64,000 nucleotides of DNA, taken from Mimachlamys varia (taxonomy: Eukaryota; Mollusca; Bivalvia; Pectinida; Pectinidae). A program made the translations under genes and the position numbers. The notes beneath the pieces are model-generated. The model did no database searches, was not told the origin of the DNA, and saw only the letters and a program-made list of their open reading frames with translations. Below, piece after piece: positions 32,630-44,988 of the stretch. Positions within the stretch are counted from its first letter, which is position 1; every line of letters starts with the position of its first letter. The DNA is taken from positions 35,882,001 to 35,946,000 of the forward strand of contig OX392538.1 of NCBI GenBank assembly GCA_947623455.1, in the 5' to 3' direction.

Positions 32630-35364
32630 TTAACTTGAAATAAAGGACATAACCGACTCTTCTACATCATCTGCTAAACTCAATCTCTACTTAAACTATG
32701 ACCAACATGAACAGCTTACTACTAAACTAAACGATAACCGTGACGATTTCAACTTTTCAATCGAGAATTTTCCATTTCTTGATTGTAGTATCCCTGCTTC
32801 TCTAACCTATGCTATCGGAATATCGTGTTTGTCGTCATCGATGTCGACTGCTGACAATTAAAAACAAGTATGGCCATCAACATGAAAACAAACTGCTTAA
32901 TAGCACAATATGTATTGCAGTCGTATTCCTCGCCTTACCAACAACTAGAATAGCCAAGTACAAGAGAAATACAGCTACCTTTAGCCCGGCCAGTTTAGTA
33001 TTTTGACAGACCAAATACCAGGCTGTGTTCCTATTCTGAACATCTGGTCATATTTCTGTACGCTTTAGGGGTCATCATGACAAGCATGCAAACTAATGAG
33101 CATAGATCAATCAAAGTACTGAAAGCTAAAGCGAAAAACAGTTTAAAATGATGTTTACGATGGAGTACTTAATCAAATGTTATGCAAGAAGATCTGCAAA
33201 AGTTGTCGGTGAAAAGTCAGCGCTCCCGAGCAGAAAATTAGAAAACCAAACTTTAATAAGAAGGTTAATAGGATAGCTCACACAATTGATTAGTTTGTGC
33301 AGCTAGTCATTGTCAAGTTTGTATCAATCTTCACGATAGCATTTTAAGTGTTTGATGACAGTAGAGGGCAGAGAAATACAATAGGCTTTCTTTGTCAGTT
33401 AGTTTTGTAAATAGTTTTGATATGAGTTGTTTGTCAATATGGGGTCGCATTTTTAAAAGATACTGAATCTTTGACCTTGTATGGTTTTATTGGAAGAAAT
33501 GTGCTAGATCCTAGGTCTAATGTAATACATTTCCTTTACAGTTTGTGTAGTTATCAGTTTACTTCGGTAGGTGGCGAATATCTTTAGTGTTTCCGACCGG
33601 AAGTTGAACGACTGATCATATAAACTGATATGCAAATGACCTTTCATGTTATGAATAACGGCATTAAATCAAATAATTAGACATAACCAAACTTACACAA
33701 GAATGTGAATATGATAGTTCACAAAACAGATGCATTTGAACAGCTTGTCATTGTCAGGTTTATCTGGATCTTCACGAGAGAATTTGAAGTTTGTTACGCC
33801 AACAAAAACCAAAGGGCATCGTAGATAGTTTGGAAGCAATCGGAACACCCTGGATATTTTTTTCACAATTGATATTAAGGGAAATGCCCTAAGTTGTCCG
33901 AATGCGATTCCATAATCAGAGAAAGTGTTAGCAATACGCCCTCGACGGATATCGCCTTAGCGTTAAAAAGACCACTTTCACGTTTGATAAGGGTACAGAA
34001 TATTTTTCAATTATACCAAGATGGCAACCATAAAACTTGCTCTATTTTTCACTAACCTGTGTCGTTTAAATTACAAAAAGTGATGTCATTTGATCGTGAT
34101 CTACGGATTTTTCTTTTTCTTTTTTTTGTCGGTTCAATATTTATTTTAAACATATGCTTTAACCTTTTGGACGGTGAAATCTTTCTATAGTAACCATGGT
34201 GCTCTGTTAGGAAGTGGTCATCAATTGGAAACCATTCTTCAGTTTACGACGTCATTTGATTTTGACGTCACGCCATGATTGTTCTGATTGCTGAAACAGA
34301 TTTCTCATAAAACCCAAACAGCTTCCGAATGATAAACTATAACGTGTTATGGCTCTGCTATTGATGGATTCAATCAATATGTTTTGTAATTATGCTAATT
34401 GAAAAATATACAATGCGAAAGATTTATTTCTAAAGAAAGGTTTTCCGTTTACTATAAACTGAAATGATGAGTTTGTGTGAGGAATATTAAGCATATCCGT
34501 ATATAGGTTTAATGCGTCCATAACCATTAGAGTTAATTACAAGTGGACCACTCAATTCACATCTAGATTGTGTATCAGTCGATTTATAAGTTCTCCCTGA
34601 GTTTTAACCCCTCAAAATCTCCTCAATGTTTGTTATCCTGCATATAGAGCGTTCGAGCTGCCCTATTGCATAATCGTAATTGGAGACAATATTTGGGATC
34701 TTATCTTTCCTCTTCTTTCAAATCAATTACTTTCCTAATGTCTCCCTACCACTACCTCACTTTTGGCCTGTTAGGAAGACTTTTTGGTTTGTGTCTCAGA
34801 CCGAGACATACAATAAAGAGTCTCAAAAACGATACATCAGTGTGATAGCTTTTTAAACCGTCAAAAAATTCTGCCTATATCGCAAAGACGCTTACAGGAA
34901 AATATTGCAGCACCCGAAATACACACGCACCCAACTCATAAACACAACAGTGCATTAACCTTAGGCGTTGAAAGACCGTAAAAACAATCATCCAACCCAA
35001 ATCCTCAGGATTCCTGTCTTTTTTATGTCGTAGCCTCGAGAAAGTAATCTAGATGTTGCTATTCCTGATTTGCAGGGAACATGGGTATATGAAATCCACC
35101 ACAGCTTGCCTCTAATTATATAAGTACATGATATGTGCTATCAGTTAAATAAGAGTAATAATATAAATAAGCTGTAGAAAAGAACAGACTAATCGTATAT
35201 AATATCTTCTCTAGATAAGAATAACAAAACTTGATCAGCTGTTATACATTTTTTTATAAATCACACAAAAGTAAAGAACAGGCTAATCATGTATTGCGTC
35301 TTCTCTACACTGACTTGTGTGATTAACGTTGTGTGGCTGCTGGTAAGCAAGTCTGGACATCACC

Positions 35365-36456
35365 CTACTGGAGAAGATATCCAGAGAACGTTGTTGTTTG
35401 TCTTTGACTTTCGACATAAATGTAGCTTCCAGAATTATAACGTTCTGCTCGGACCCAAACTTCGTCTCTTTGGTCGAGCTGTACAACCACGGATCCTCCT
35501 CCGATTCCGCCGTTTTGAGAATTTCCAGATAACGCACTTCCAATCATTACACCGTTTTTGACTAGTTCCGTGTAAATATACCGAAGGTTCACTTGCACTG
35601 TCCAAGAGAACACATATACACCCGCGTGATTACACGTGAAAGTGCCCGTGTTTCCACTGAAAGAACCCCCAATATTAGTGATCACACGGTCGAAATGAAT
35701 CTCCATTAAATGATTTAATGGGTTGATAGAATGAGTCAGAACCGCATAAAATGCGACCATGCCTTGATTGTCCGGGGAAACGCGTTTGTTTTTAATCCCT
35801 TGGTTACTGCGTTCCAACGTTGGACTTGGCAACTCAGAATTGCTAGGTTTTGGTTCAAAACTTTTCGTTTTCCTTACGCTAGACATGTGTCTTACATCAG
35901 TCGTGCGGTCTGTGCTGTTGGTAAAGAAGGCAAAGGGAAACTTTTCTTTGTAATTCAATTTTCTACGATGTTGTTGTTTATAAGGGTAGGATATACGACG
36001 CAGATCACCATTTCCGAGGTTCTCCTCCACATCAGCATTACGGCCAATAATAAAACGTTGCTGTTTCTCTAGATTAGAAATGCGTTTCTGGTCATTTTGT
36101 CGTTTTTTCTCAAGGTCAGTTATACGGTCATGGTCATCTTTTTGCTTTTGCTCAAGGTTAGCTATAGTTTCATTGTCTTCATCTCTTTTGTTTACAAGGT
36201 CAGAAATACGATGGCGATCAATTTGCTGCTGTTTCTCAAGGTCGGCAATACGTCTGTGGTCTACTTGTTGCTGCTTGGAAAGATCAGCGATACGTAGTGA
36301 GTCTTCATTGCGGAGGTCTTCTACGGCAGATAACCTTAATTGTAAGTCCAGTATTGCTTTGTCCTGGACTTGTAGAGTACCGCCACCCTGGTTCAGTATC
36401 TGTCCCCATACTATTGGGACAAGACATAGCACAATCACAGTTATACTTAACTTCAT
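35365..36456 (-). CDS. Gene 8: secreted coiled-coil C1q-domain protein (A-type, mosaic stalk)
   Basis: Intact 363-codon frame from the array-standard start at 36456 with the 18-residue signal peptide. The 14-residue units include RIADLSKQQQVDHR and RITDLEKKRQNDQK. The distal stalk (ISNLEKQQRF, ENLGNGDLRRISYP) resembles B-type genes, whereas residues 233-363 are an A-type C1q domain ending TTTFSGYLLQ, with the full C1q signature. The linker has an NST sequon. The right flank is a type II spacer, as for gene 3. The position where gene 3 has TATAAGG reads CATACAGG here, so the promoter may be weakened although the coding frame is intact. Confidence 0.88.
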   Translation of the reverse strand: MKLSITVIVLCLVPIVWGQILNQGGGTLQVQDKAILDLQLRLSAVEDLRNEDSLRIADLSKQQQVDHRRIADLEKQQQIDRHRISDLVNKRDEDNETIANLEQKQKDDHDRITDLEKKRQNDQKRISNLEKQQRFIIGRNADVEENLGNGDLRRISYPYKQQHRRKLNYKEKFPFAFFTNSTDRTTDVRHMSSVRKTKSFEPKPSNSELPSPTLERSNQGIKNKRVSPDNQGMVAFYAVLTHSINPLNHLMEIHFDRVITNIGGSFSGNTGTFTCNHAGVYVFSWTVQVNLRYIYTELVKNGVMIGSALSGNSQNGGIGGGSVVVQLDQRDEVWVRAERYNSGSYIYVESQRQTTTFSGYLLQ

Positions 36457-39453
36457 GTCTCCCTTCACGAAAACACAACGGACAGCACACCAGACAATGT
36501 TCATAAAATATCCTGCCGTGCCTTATAGTACGACCGCAATGTGTTTGTAACAGGACACACAAAGACCTGTATGACACCTACATTTGCTGATAAGATAAAA
36601 ACGAACATATGCTGCAATATTTGACATATGTGAACTAACTGTTGGCGATTTGTTCCGTGTAAAACGATTAGATTTGAAATGACATCAACGTGCGATACTA
36701 ACAAATACTTTCATTTTCTTATTTTATTTTATTTGATAAGATATGCATACAAATTGTTACTACACAAAAACTAAAAACACTAAACTATTGTCACCACCTA
36801 CAAGTTACGTATTTTACAAAACACTGTCAAAAAGTTTTCCATATCTGTATTCCATGAAGCGCAAAATTTTAATGCATGGATTCAAACACTATTTAAGATT
36901 TATAATACGATTCGACATTATTTTACAATGATGCAAACACGCTATTATGACATTATCTTAAAAAAGAGTGTAACTACACCACCAGATACCTGTTACCTCC
37001 CTCTAACGCCTTGTCAATGTCCTTTCGTTCTTGGTTGATGATAATGTGTGCTGGTTTTTAAAAACAAAAGACCATTCCAATTTCCAGAGAATAATGTAAT
37101 ATATCACAATAAATTGAATTTCTGGAAACATTAAATAAGGTTTTTTTCCCTGAATTTACTGGGGTATGAAGAATACACCAAAACACAACATTACCAAGTT
37201 TCAATAAAGAATATTTTTTTTCTCAAATATTTGTTAGCGAAAACAAAACGAGCGTTTTTATTATGAACCGAGCGAATTATATTTTCTTGAAAGTTATGAG
37301 TGGATCAGATACCAGCACATCTTTAAACATTCAATTGATCATAACGAGTTTTATTTGTAATCAACGGCAATAACTTTACTTTTGATTCAACAGAGAATAT
37401 CAATCAAATTAAAGTAGACTATATGTGTTTAATCAGTGGTACAGAAGTATTTCAACCAACCCTTTAAATTTAGTTAACTTACATAGAATTGTGAAACAAT
37501 CTTAATGAATATCACGTAACACACACATATGCTGCACCTCTTAAAGAAGCAGAAAGGTCAGGTGCGTAAAACCGCTTTAATTTATGAATTTAGAAGGAAA
37601 ATTAAACTAGTTCTGTATAATTTCAAATCGTGTACTACGAAAATGTGTATATCATGTACCGTGCCACTACTCAAATGGTATTAACTGTGGCTATGGAGGC
37701 TCCAGCAAACCTCGGGGACTAAAAAATCCACCAGCAAAGTCTGCCACCCTCTATCATAAAGATCACGTAACACAAACATATGCTGCACCTCTTTAATTTA
37801 GTAATAGATACAGTATGCCGAAAAAATAAATTAAACTGCATCATACAGCTGTTTCGTCCTCCTAGGAATCTTCAGTGATGCTAGGGGCCAAACGGTAGGA
37901 ACCCAAAATTTCTAAACAAATGTAGAAGCAGAAGGGTCAGGTGCGTAAAACCCCTTTAATTTATGAATTGCAGCTCCTTACTCTAAATCGGTTACATAAG
38001 GATCTGACAACATCCCATTGGAGGTCATGTTCTGGTGACCTGTGTCGTCTCTTTACCCAATACTCAAGTAAAATTTTCTTATTACGCTGTCACTTGTAGC
38101 AAGTACTGACTAAACGTACAGGTACGATTATGCAAAAGTTTTCGTCCACTAACATAAATTCGTTCTAAATTGCAGAAAAAAATATCATTACACTTTAGAG
38201 ACAATGACTTCAGAGACCAGTAATTACACATATTGATGCAAATTATGTTTTTGTGAATATAACTGATTCGATGCAAAGAAATACCAACAAAACGATTGTT
38301 ATATTTTTCACGTTTACAATTTGTATATACGCATTAAACAGTAAAATTAGTCGAAGACACAAAGATAGGCAGTTATTTTTAATCAAGTATTCTATAGCAA
38401 TTGTTTTGCCTAACTTTGGTAAGAAGTTGGTATCTGTCATACATTGTCTATACCTATATATATGCGTCTACATCATGTAACATTTCATGTGTTTTTTGTT
38501 CGACGAACAAAAACAAAATAAAGACGTTTTTTAGACATTTACATTTGTTTACTTCAGGAAGCCTACCATTTTAACATTTCAAAGTCAGTTTGTGTGCATA
38601 CATATATGTCCATAATAGATTGACATGTCCAATGTAGGTTAGATTTTATCTTTCCGGTACATGTAGTAACACACGTGACCTGTATGTGTATCCTGTAAGG
38701 ACCAATTGACGGTATAACATTATCGGACAACTGACCAAATCAACACGACAGGGTATGATTGCCAAATCCTTTCGTATGGAGAATTGTGCGACGGTTTTTC
38801 TTTATTTGATAAACGCAGACGTGATATCGATATATAACGGCGGTCACTTTCTATCTTGTCCCAAAAGTAATGGTGATACTCTTCAAGTCCATACATAACA
38901 ATACTTGACTTTCCATTAAGGTGATACGATAGAGTAAAACAAAACCAATGAGGTAATGCTGACCTCGAAAGATAGACGAATGACCAACAAACAGGCGATT
39001 GCGCCTTTAAAATTCAGTTACCGGTGTAGCATGCCAGGAATAACACTGCACCATACATTTGTTTCGTCCTTCTATGACTCGATCATATGTAATGTTCGGG
39101 TCAAAAACAGTGAAAATCTAAATTGATCTAAGATAAAGGGTCTATTGTATATGTTTTTGTATATGCTGTGCTTATTTGTTTGTTGTTTTTGTTATTATTT
39201 TTCTTCTTCTTCTTCCTCTTCTTCTTCTTATTTTGTAAAATAACACAATGACTCTGGTATATATTTCAAGTTTAATGAATCACACAAAAGAAGATAAACG
39301 ACTTGTTGGTATATCCGTCTTCTGTTCACTCACTTGTACATGTGTACACCAACTTGTACATGCATACACCAACTTGTACATGTGTACACTCACTAGTACT
39401 TGCCAGATACGTGTTGATGTGATGACTGGTACATGTCGGAGTAGAGCACATTG
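36457..39453. repeat. Type II spacer (right of gene 8)
   Basis: Matches 2669-3690, 9636-10153 and 13847-15200. It has no Harbinger insert (intact junction at about 36951-36975). Bases about 37510-37980 are an extra block matching the array flank near 1330-1500 and 17670-17890. Near 39203-39233 lies a TTC microsatellite, and 39334-39393 has three units of the 20-bp GTACATGTGTACACC-type repeat. No gene is seen. Confidence 0.65.
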
Positions 39454-40545
39454 CTATCGAAGAAGAAATCCGGAGAACACATTTGTACCGAGATCGGCTA
39501 GAATGTAAGTCCCAGGATTGGTACAGCCGCCTACTCGGACCCAAACATCGTCTCCCTGGTCCAGATACACCACAACGGATCCTGTCCCAGTTATACTATA
39601 CGGGGAGTCTCCAGCGAATCCAGTCCCAATCACGGCGCCTTTTTTTACTAAGTCCATACACAAATAACGAGTGTTAGCACGAACGGTCCATAAGAACACA
39701 TACACCCCTGCATTCCTACATGTGAATGTTCCTGTTTGTCCACTGTAAGAACCCCCAATATTAGTGATCACACGGTCGAAATGTATTTCCATAAGATGAG
39801 TCACAGCATCGTAGTTATGAGTAAGAACAGCATAAAATGCCACCATTCCTTCATTGTCCGATGAAACACGTTTTTTAATCCCATGGTTGCCGGCCATGGT
39901 TTCCAATGACGGACTTGGTAACTCGGAATGGCGAGGATTTGGTCTAAAGCTTTTCGTTTTCCTTACGCTAGGCACCCGTCTTACATCAGTTGTACCGGCT
40001 GTACTGTTAGTGATCGAGTCAAAGGGATATTTACTGTTGGAGTCCAAGATTCTATGATGTCGCTGCTTCTGAGGGTAGGCTATACGACGCAGATCACCAT
40101 TCCCGATTTTCTCCTCTAGGTCAGTAATACGACCAATAAAAAAACCTTGCTGTTTCTCTAGATTAGAAATGCGTTTCTGGTCATCTTGTCGTTTTTTCTC
40201 AAGGTCATCAATACGGTAATGGTCATCTTGTTGCATTTTTTCAAAGTTAACTATAGTTCGGTTGTCTTCATCTCTTTTGTTTACAAAGTCAGACAAAAGC
40301 TGGTGATCAATTTGCTGTTGTTTCTCAAGGTCGGAAATACGTCGCTGATTAATTTGTTGCTGTTTTGAAATATCAGCGATACGTAGTGCGTCTTCGTTAC
40401 GGAGACGTTCTACCGCAGATAACCTTAATTGTAAGTCCAGTATTACTCTGCCCTGGACTTGTAGACTACCGTCACCCTGGTTCAGTGTCTGTCCCCATAC
40501 CATTGGGACAAGACATAACACAATCACAGTTATACTTAACTTCAT
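39454..40545 (-). CDS. Gene 9: secreted coiled-coil C1q-domain protein (B-type)
   Basis: Intact 363-codon frame opening on the signal peptide (VPMVWG variant). Full-length 14-residue stalk units include EDNRTIVNFEKMQQDDHY, which lacks the 9-bp loss seen in gene 6. The linker carries the NST sequon and SELPSPSLE. Residues 234-363 are the B-type C1q domain with the complete signature and the ending NVFSGFLLR. Upstream and N-terminal sequence is almost identical to genes 6 and 7, so these three have exchanged sequence recently. TATAAATA lies 126-133 bp upstream. Predicted role: secreted recognition lectin, by family. Confidence 0.88.
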   Translation of the reverse strand: MKLSITVIVLCLVPMVWGQTLNQGDGSLQVQGRVILDLQLRLSAVERLRNEDALRIADISKQQQINQRRISDLEKQQQIDHQLLSDFVNKRDEDNRTIVNFEKMQQDDHYRIDDLEKKRQDDQKRISNLEKQQGFFIGRITDLEEKIGNGDLRRIAYPQKQRHHRILDSNSKYPFDSITNSTAGTTDVRRVPSVRKTKSFRPNPRHSELPSPSLETMAGNHGIKKRVSSDNEGMVAFYAVLTHNYDAVTHLMEIHFDRVITNIGGSYSGQTGTFTCRNAGVYVFLWTVRANTRYLCMDLVKKGAVIGTGFAGDSPYSITGTGSVVVYLDQGDDVWVRVGGCTNPGTYILADLGTNVFSGFLLR

Positions 40546-43500
40546 GTCTCCTTTCACGAAAACACAACCAGACAGCATCCCAGACACTGCTCGGCGACAA
40601 TATCCTGTTGTTGAGTGTTGATAAGTCCAATAATGCTACCGAAACTTGTTCCCTACATGCCACACAACGGTATTTATATCACATGATTTACTGATAAGAT
40701 ACAAACCAAACATAGTATATGCCACCATCCGCGACGCCTGTGTACCAACTGTTGCGTCTTGTTCAGTGTTAAAACGGTTAAATATTTTGAATTGAAACAA
40801 TATAAAGGCATCACGTATATTACTATCTAAACAAATACAATTATTCACCTTACAAACACTAAAAACATGTATAACAGTCACTTACAGGTAATTTTTGTTC
40901 TGAAATATTGCACAAAAGTGGGTTTTTTTCGAGGCTGAATTTGTGGAAGAGCTTATCAGGCCAGGTAACAAAAAACCTTGCCACACCTTTTAATGTCACT
41001 TTCAGATGCATCGACGATGTGTTTTCTATGAACAAGAAGTTTGCTGACCACGTCGATCATAATACCCTTCTTAACTTGAAATAAAGGACATAACCGACTC
41101 TTCTACATCATCTGCTAAACTCAATCTCTACTTAAACTATGACCAACATGAACAGCTTACTACTAAACTAAACGATAACCGTGACGATTTCAACTTTTCA
41201 ATCGAGAATTTTCCATTTCTTGATTGTAGTATCCCTGCTTCTCTAACCTATGCTATCGGAATATCGTGTTTGTCGTCATCGATGTCGACTGCTGACAATT
41301 AAAAACAATTCTGGCCATCAATATGAAAACAAACTGCGTAATAGCACAATATGTATTGCAGTCGTATTCCTCGCCTTACCAACAACTAGAATATCCAAGT
41401 ACAAGAGAAATACAGCTACCTTTAGCCCGGCCAGTTTGGTATTTTGACAGACCAGACACCAGGCTGTGTTCCTATTCTGAACATCTGGTCATATATCTGT
41501 ACGCTTTAGGGGTCATCATGACAAGCATACAAAGTAATGAGCATAGCTCAATCAAAGTACTGAAAGATAAAGCGAAAAACAGTTTAAAATGATGTTTACG
41601 ATGGAGTACTTAATAAAATGTTATGCAAGAAGATCTGCAAAAGTTGTCGGTGAAAAGTCAGCGCTCCCGAGCAAAAAATTAGAAAACCAAACTTTAATAA
41701 GAAGGTTAAAAGGATAGCTCACACAATTGATTAATTTGTGCAGCTAGTCATTGTCAAGTTTGTATCAATCTTAACGATAGCATTATAAGTGTTTGATGAC
41801 AGTAGAGGGCAGAGATATACAATAGGCTTTCTTTGTCAGTTAGTTTTGTCAATAGTTTTGATATGAGTTGTTTGTCAATATGGGGTCGCATTTTTAAAGG
41901 ATACTGAATCTTTGACCTTGTATGGTTTTATTGGAAGAAATTTGCTAGATCCTAGGTCTAATGTAAAACATTTCCTTTACAGTTCGTGTAGTTATCAGTT
42001 TACTTCGGTAGGTGGCGAATATCTTTAGTGTTTCCGACCGGAAGTTGAACGACTGGTCATATAAACTGATATGCAAATGACCTTTCATGTTATGAATAAC
42101 GGCATTAAATCAAATAATTAGAAATAACCAAACTTACACAAGAATGTGAATATGATAGTTCACATAACAGATGCATTTGTGCAGCTTGTCATTGTCAGGT
42201 TTATCTGGACCTTCACGATAGAATTTGAATTTGAAGTTTGTAACGCCAACGACGACAACCAGAGGGTATCGTAGAAAGTTTGGAAGCAATTAGAACACCC
42301 CGAATATTCTTTTCACATTAATATTAAGGGAAAGGCCCGAGGTTGTCCAAATGCGATTCCATAATCAGAGAAAGTGTAAGCAAGACGCTCTCTACGGATA
42401 ACGCCTTAGCGTAAAAAAGGCCACTTTCACATCTAATAAGGGTACAGAATATTTTTCAATTATACCAAGATGGCAACCATACAGCTTGCTCTATTTTCCA
42501 CAAACCTGTGTCGTTTAAATTACAAAACGTGATGTCATTTGATCATGATCTACGGATTTATAATTTTTTTTATCGGTTCAATATTTATTTTAAACATATG
42601 CTTTAACCTTTTGGACGGTAAACTCTTTTTATATTAACCATGGTGTTCTGTTAGGAAGCGGTCATCAATCGGAAACCGTTCTTCAGTATACGTCGTCATT
42701 TGAATTTGACGTCACGCCATGATTGTTCTGATTGCTGAAACAGATTTCTCATGAAACCCAAACAACTTCCGAATGATAAACTACAACGTGTTATGGCTCT
42801 CCTATTGATGGATTCAATCAATATGTTTTGTAATTATGCTAATTTAAAACTATACAATGCGAATTATTTATTTCTAAAGAAAGGTTTTCCGTGTATCATA
42901 ATAAAACATATTGTGTGAAGAATATTTAGCATATCCGTATATAGGTTTAATGCGTCCATAACCATTAGAGTTAAATGCAAGTGGATTACTCAATTCACAT
43001 ATACATTGTGCGTCTGCCAATTTACAGGTTCTCCCAGAGTTTTAACCCCTCAAAATCTCCTCAAGATTTGTTACCCTGCATATGGGGCGTACGAGCTGCC
43101 CTATTGCATAATCGTAAGTGGAGACAATATTTGGGATCTTATCTTTCCTCTTCTTTCAAATCAATTTCTTTCCTAATGTCTCCCTACCACTACCTCACTT
43201 TTGGCCTGTTCGAAAGGCTTTTTGGTTTGTGTCCCAGACCGAGACATACAATACAGAGTCTCAAAAACGATACTTCAGTGTGATAGCACTTTAAACCTTC
43301 AAAAGATTCGGCCTATATCGCAAAGACGCTTACAGGAAAATACTGCAGCCCCCGAAATACACACGCACCCAACTCATAAACCCACATTGCATTAACCTTA
43401 GCCGTTGAAAGACAGTAAAAACAATCAACCAATCCATATCCTCAAGATTCCTGTCTTTTTTATGTCGTAGCCTCGATAAAGTAATCTAGATGTTGCTATT

Positions 43501-43897
43501 CCTGCATGGGTATATGAAATCCACCACAGCTTGCCTCTAATTATATAAGTACATGATATGTGCTATCAGTTAAATCAGAGTAATTACATAAATAAGCTGT
43601 AGAAAAGAACAGACTAATCGTATATTGTATCTTCTCTACACTGACGTATGTGATTAACGTTGTGTGACTGCTAGAATGAAAGTCTGGAGATCACTCTTAC
43701 TGGAGAGTGGAGAAGAAATGTTTAAGTGCAATCCGTTAATGCTTTGATAAGAATAACAAAACTTGATCAGCTGTTATACATTTTTTTTATAAATCACAAA
43801 AAAGTAAAGAACAGGCTAATCATGTATTGCGTCTTCTCTACACTGACTTTTGTGATTAACGTGTTGTGGCTGCTGGTAAGCAAGTCTGGACATCAAC
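40546..43897. repeat. Type I spacer (copy 4)
   Basis: Uninterrupted copy of the block, with the decayed reverse-transcriptase fragment at about 40930-41310. It provides the empty TTAA site for the 2.7-kb transposon near 41072-41075. The rest matches copies 1-3. No gene is supported. Confidence 0.7.
40671..40678 (-). promoter_or_regulatory. TATA box of gene 9
   Basis: Minus-strand TATAAATA, 126-133 bp upstream of the ATG, as in genes 6 and 7. Confidence 0.6.
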
Positions 43898-44988
43898 CTA
43901 CTGGAGAAGATATCCAGAGAACGTTGTTGTCTGTCTATGCCCATCGACATTAATGTAACTCCCATCATAATGATATTCTTCTCGGACCCAAACTTCGTCT
44001 CCTTGGTTCTGCTGTACAACCACGGATCCTCCTCCGTTTCCGCCGTACGGAAGCGGAGAATCTCCAGAAAGCGCACTTCCAATCGTAACACCATTTTTAA
44101 CTATTTCCGTGTACATATACCGTCTGCTCACTTGCACTGTCCATGAGAACACATATATGCCCATTTGTGTACACGTGAAAGTGCCTGTGTTTCCACTGTA
44201 AGAACCCCCAATATAAGCTATCACACGGTCGAAATGTATCTCCATCAAGTGACTTAATGGGTTAATAGAATGAGTCAGAACAGCATAAAATGCCACCACT
44301 AGTGCTTTGTCCCGAGAAACACGTTTCTTTTTAATCCCTTGGTTGCTGCTTTCCAACGCAGGACTTGGCAACCCAGAATGGCTAGGCTTTGGTTCAAAAC
44401 TTTTTATTTTCCTATCACTAGGCATGCGGCGTACAACAGTCGTACTGTCTGTACTGTTGGTAAAGAGGTCAATGGGGAACATATGTTGGGAGTCCAGTTT
44501 TCTACGTTTTTGTTGTTTCTGAAGGTAGATTATACGACGTTGATTGCTATTTTTGAGGTTCTTCTCCAAGTCAACAAAACGGCGGCGATGACAATCACGT
44601 TGCTGTTTCTCAAGGGCGGCAATGCGAAGCATGTCGTCATGTCGCTTTTTCTCAAGGTCAGCAATACGGACATGGTCATCTTGTTTATTTTGCTCAAGGT
44701 CAGCTATAGTTCGGTTGTCTTCATCTCGTTTATTTACAAGGTCAGAAACAAGGCGACGATCAATATGGTGTTGTTTCTCAAGGTCGGCAATACGTCGCTG
44801 GTCAATTTGTTGCTGTTTGGAAAGATCAGCGATACGTATTGCGTCGTCATTACGGAGACGTTCTACAGCAGATAACCTTAACTGTAAGTCCAGTATTGCT
44901 TTACTATGGACTTGTAGAGTACCGTCACCCTGGTTCAGTATACTATTGAGACAAGACATAACGCAATCACAGTTATACTTAACTTCAT
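43898..44988 (-). pseudogene. Gene 10: A-type C1q gene with broken signal peptide
   Basis: The standard ATG at 44988 reads MKLSITVIALCLVSIVY and then TGA. A 10-bp deletion near 44940 has removed the bases encoding the end of the signal peptide. All downstream sequence is open: the 14-residue units (including one with an added Arg, CHRRRFVDLEKN), the linker with NST, and an A-type C1q domain with the full signature ending TTTFSGYLLQ. The downstream frame can be reached from an out-of-register ATG at 45028, but that N-terminus (beginning MSWVVAVVFSRRRHEV) is not a secretion signal. Probably a recently inactivated copy. The alternative is a product that stays in the cytoplasm. Upstream, TATAAAG persists (reverse of 45114-45120). 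Confidence 0.75.

Larger units (their letters stand above)
29354..35364. repeat. Type I spacer (copy 3), interrupted by a 2.7-kb transposon
   Basis: Left arm 29354-29903 and right arm 32634-35364 are continuous in copies 2 and 4. The decayed reverse-transcriptase fragment is split by the insertion (pieces about 29756-29903 and 32634-32870). The remainder matches copy 1 closely, including the 7000-7900 equivalent near 33890-34840. No gene is supported. Confidence 0.7.
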
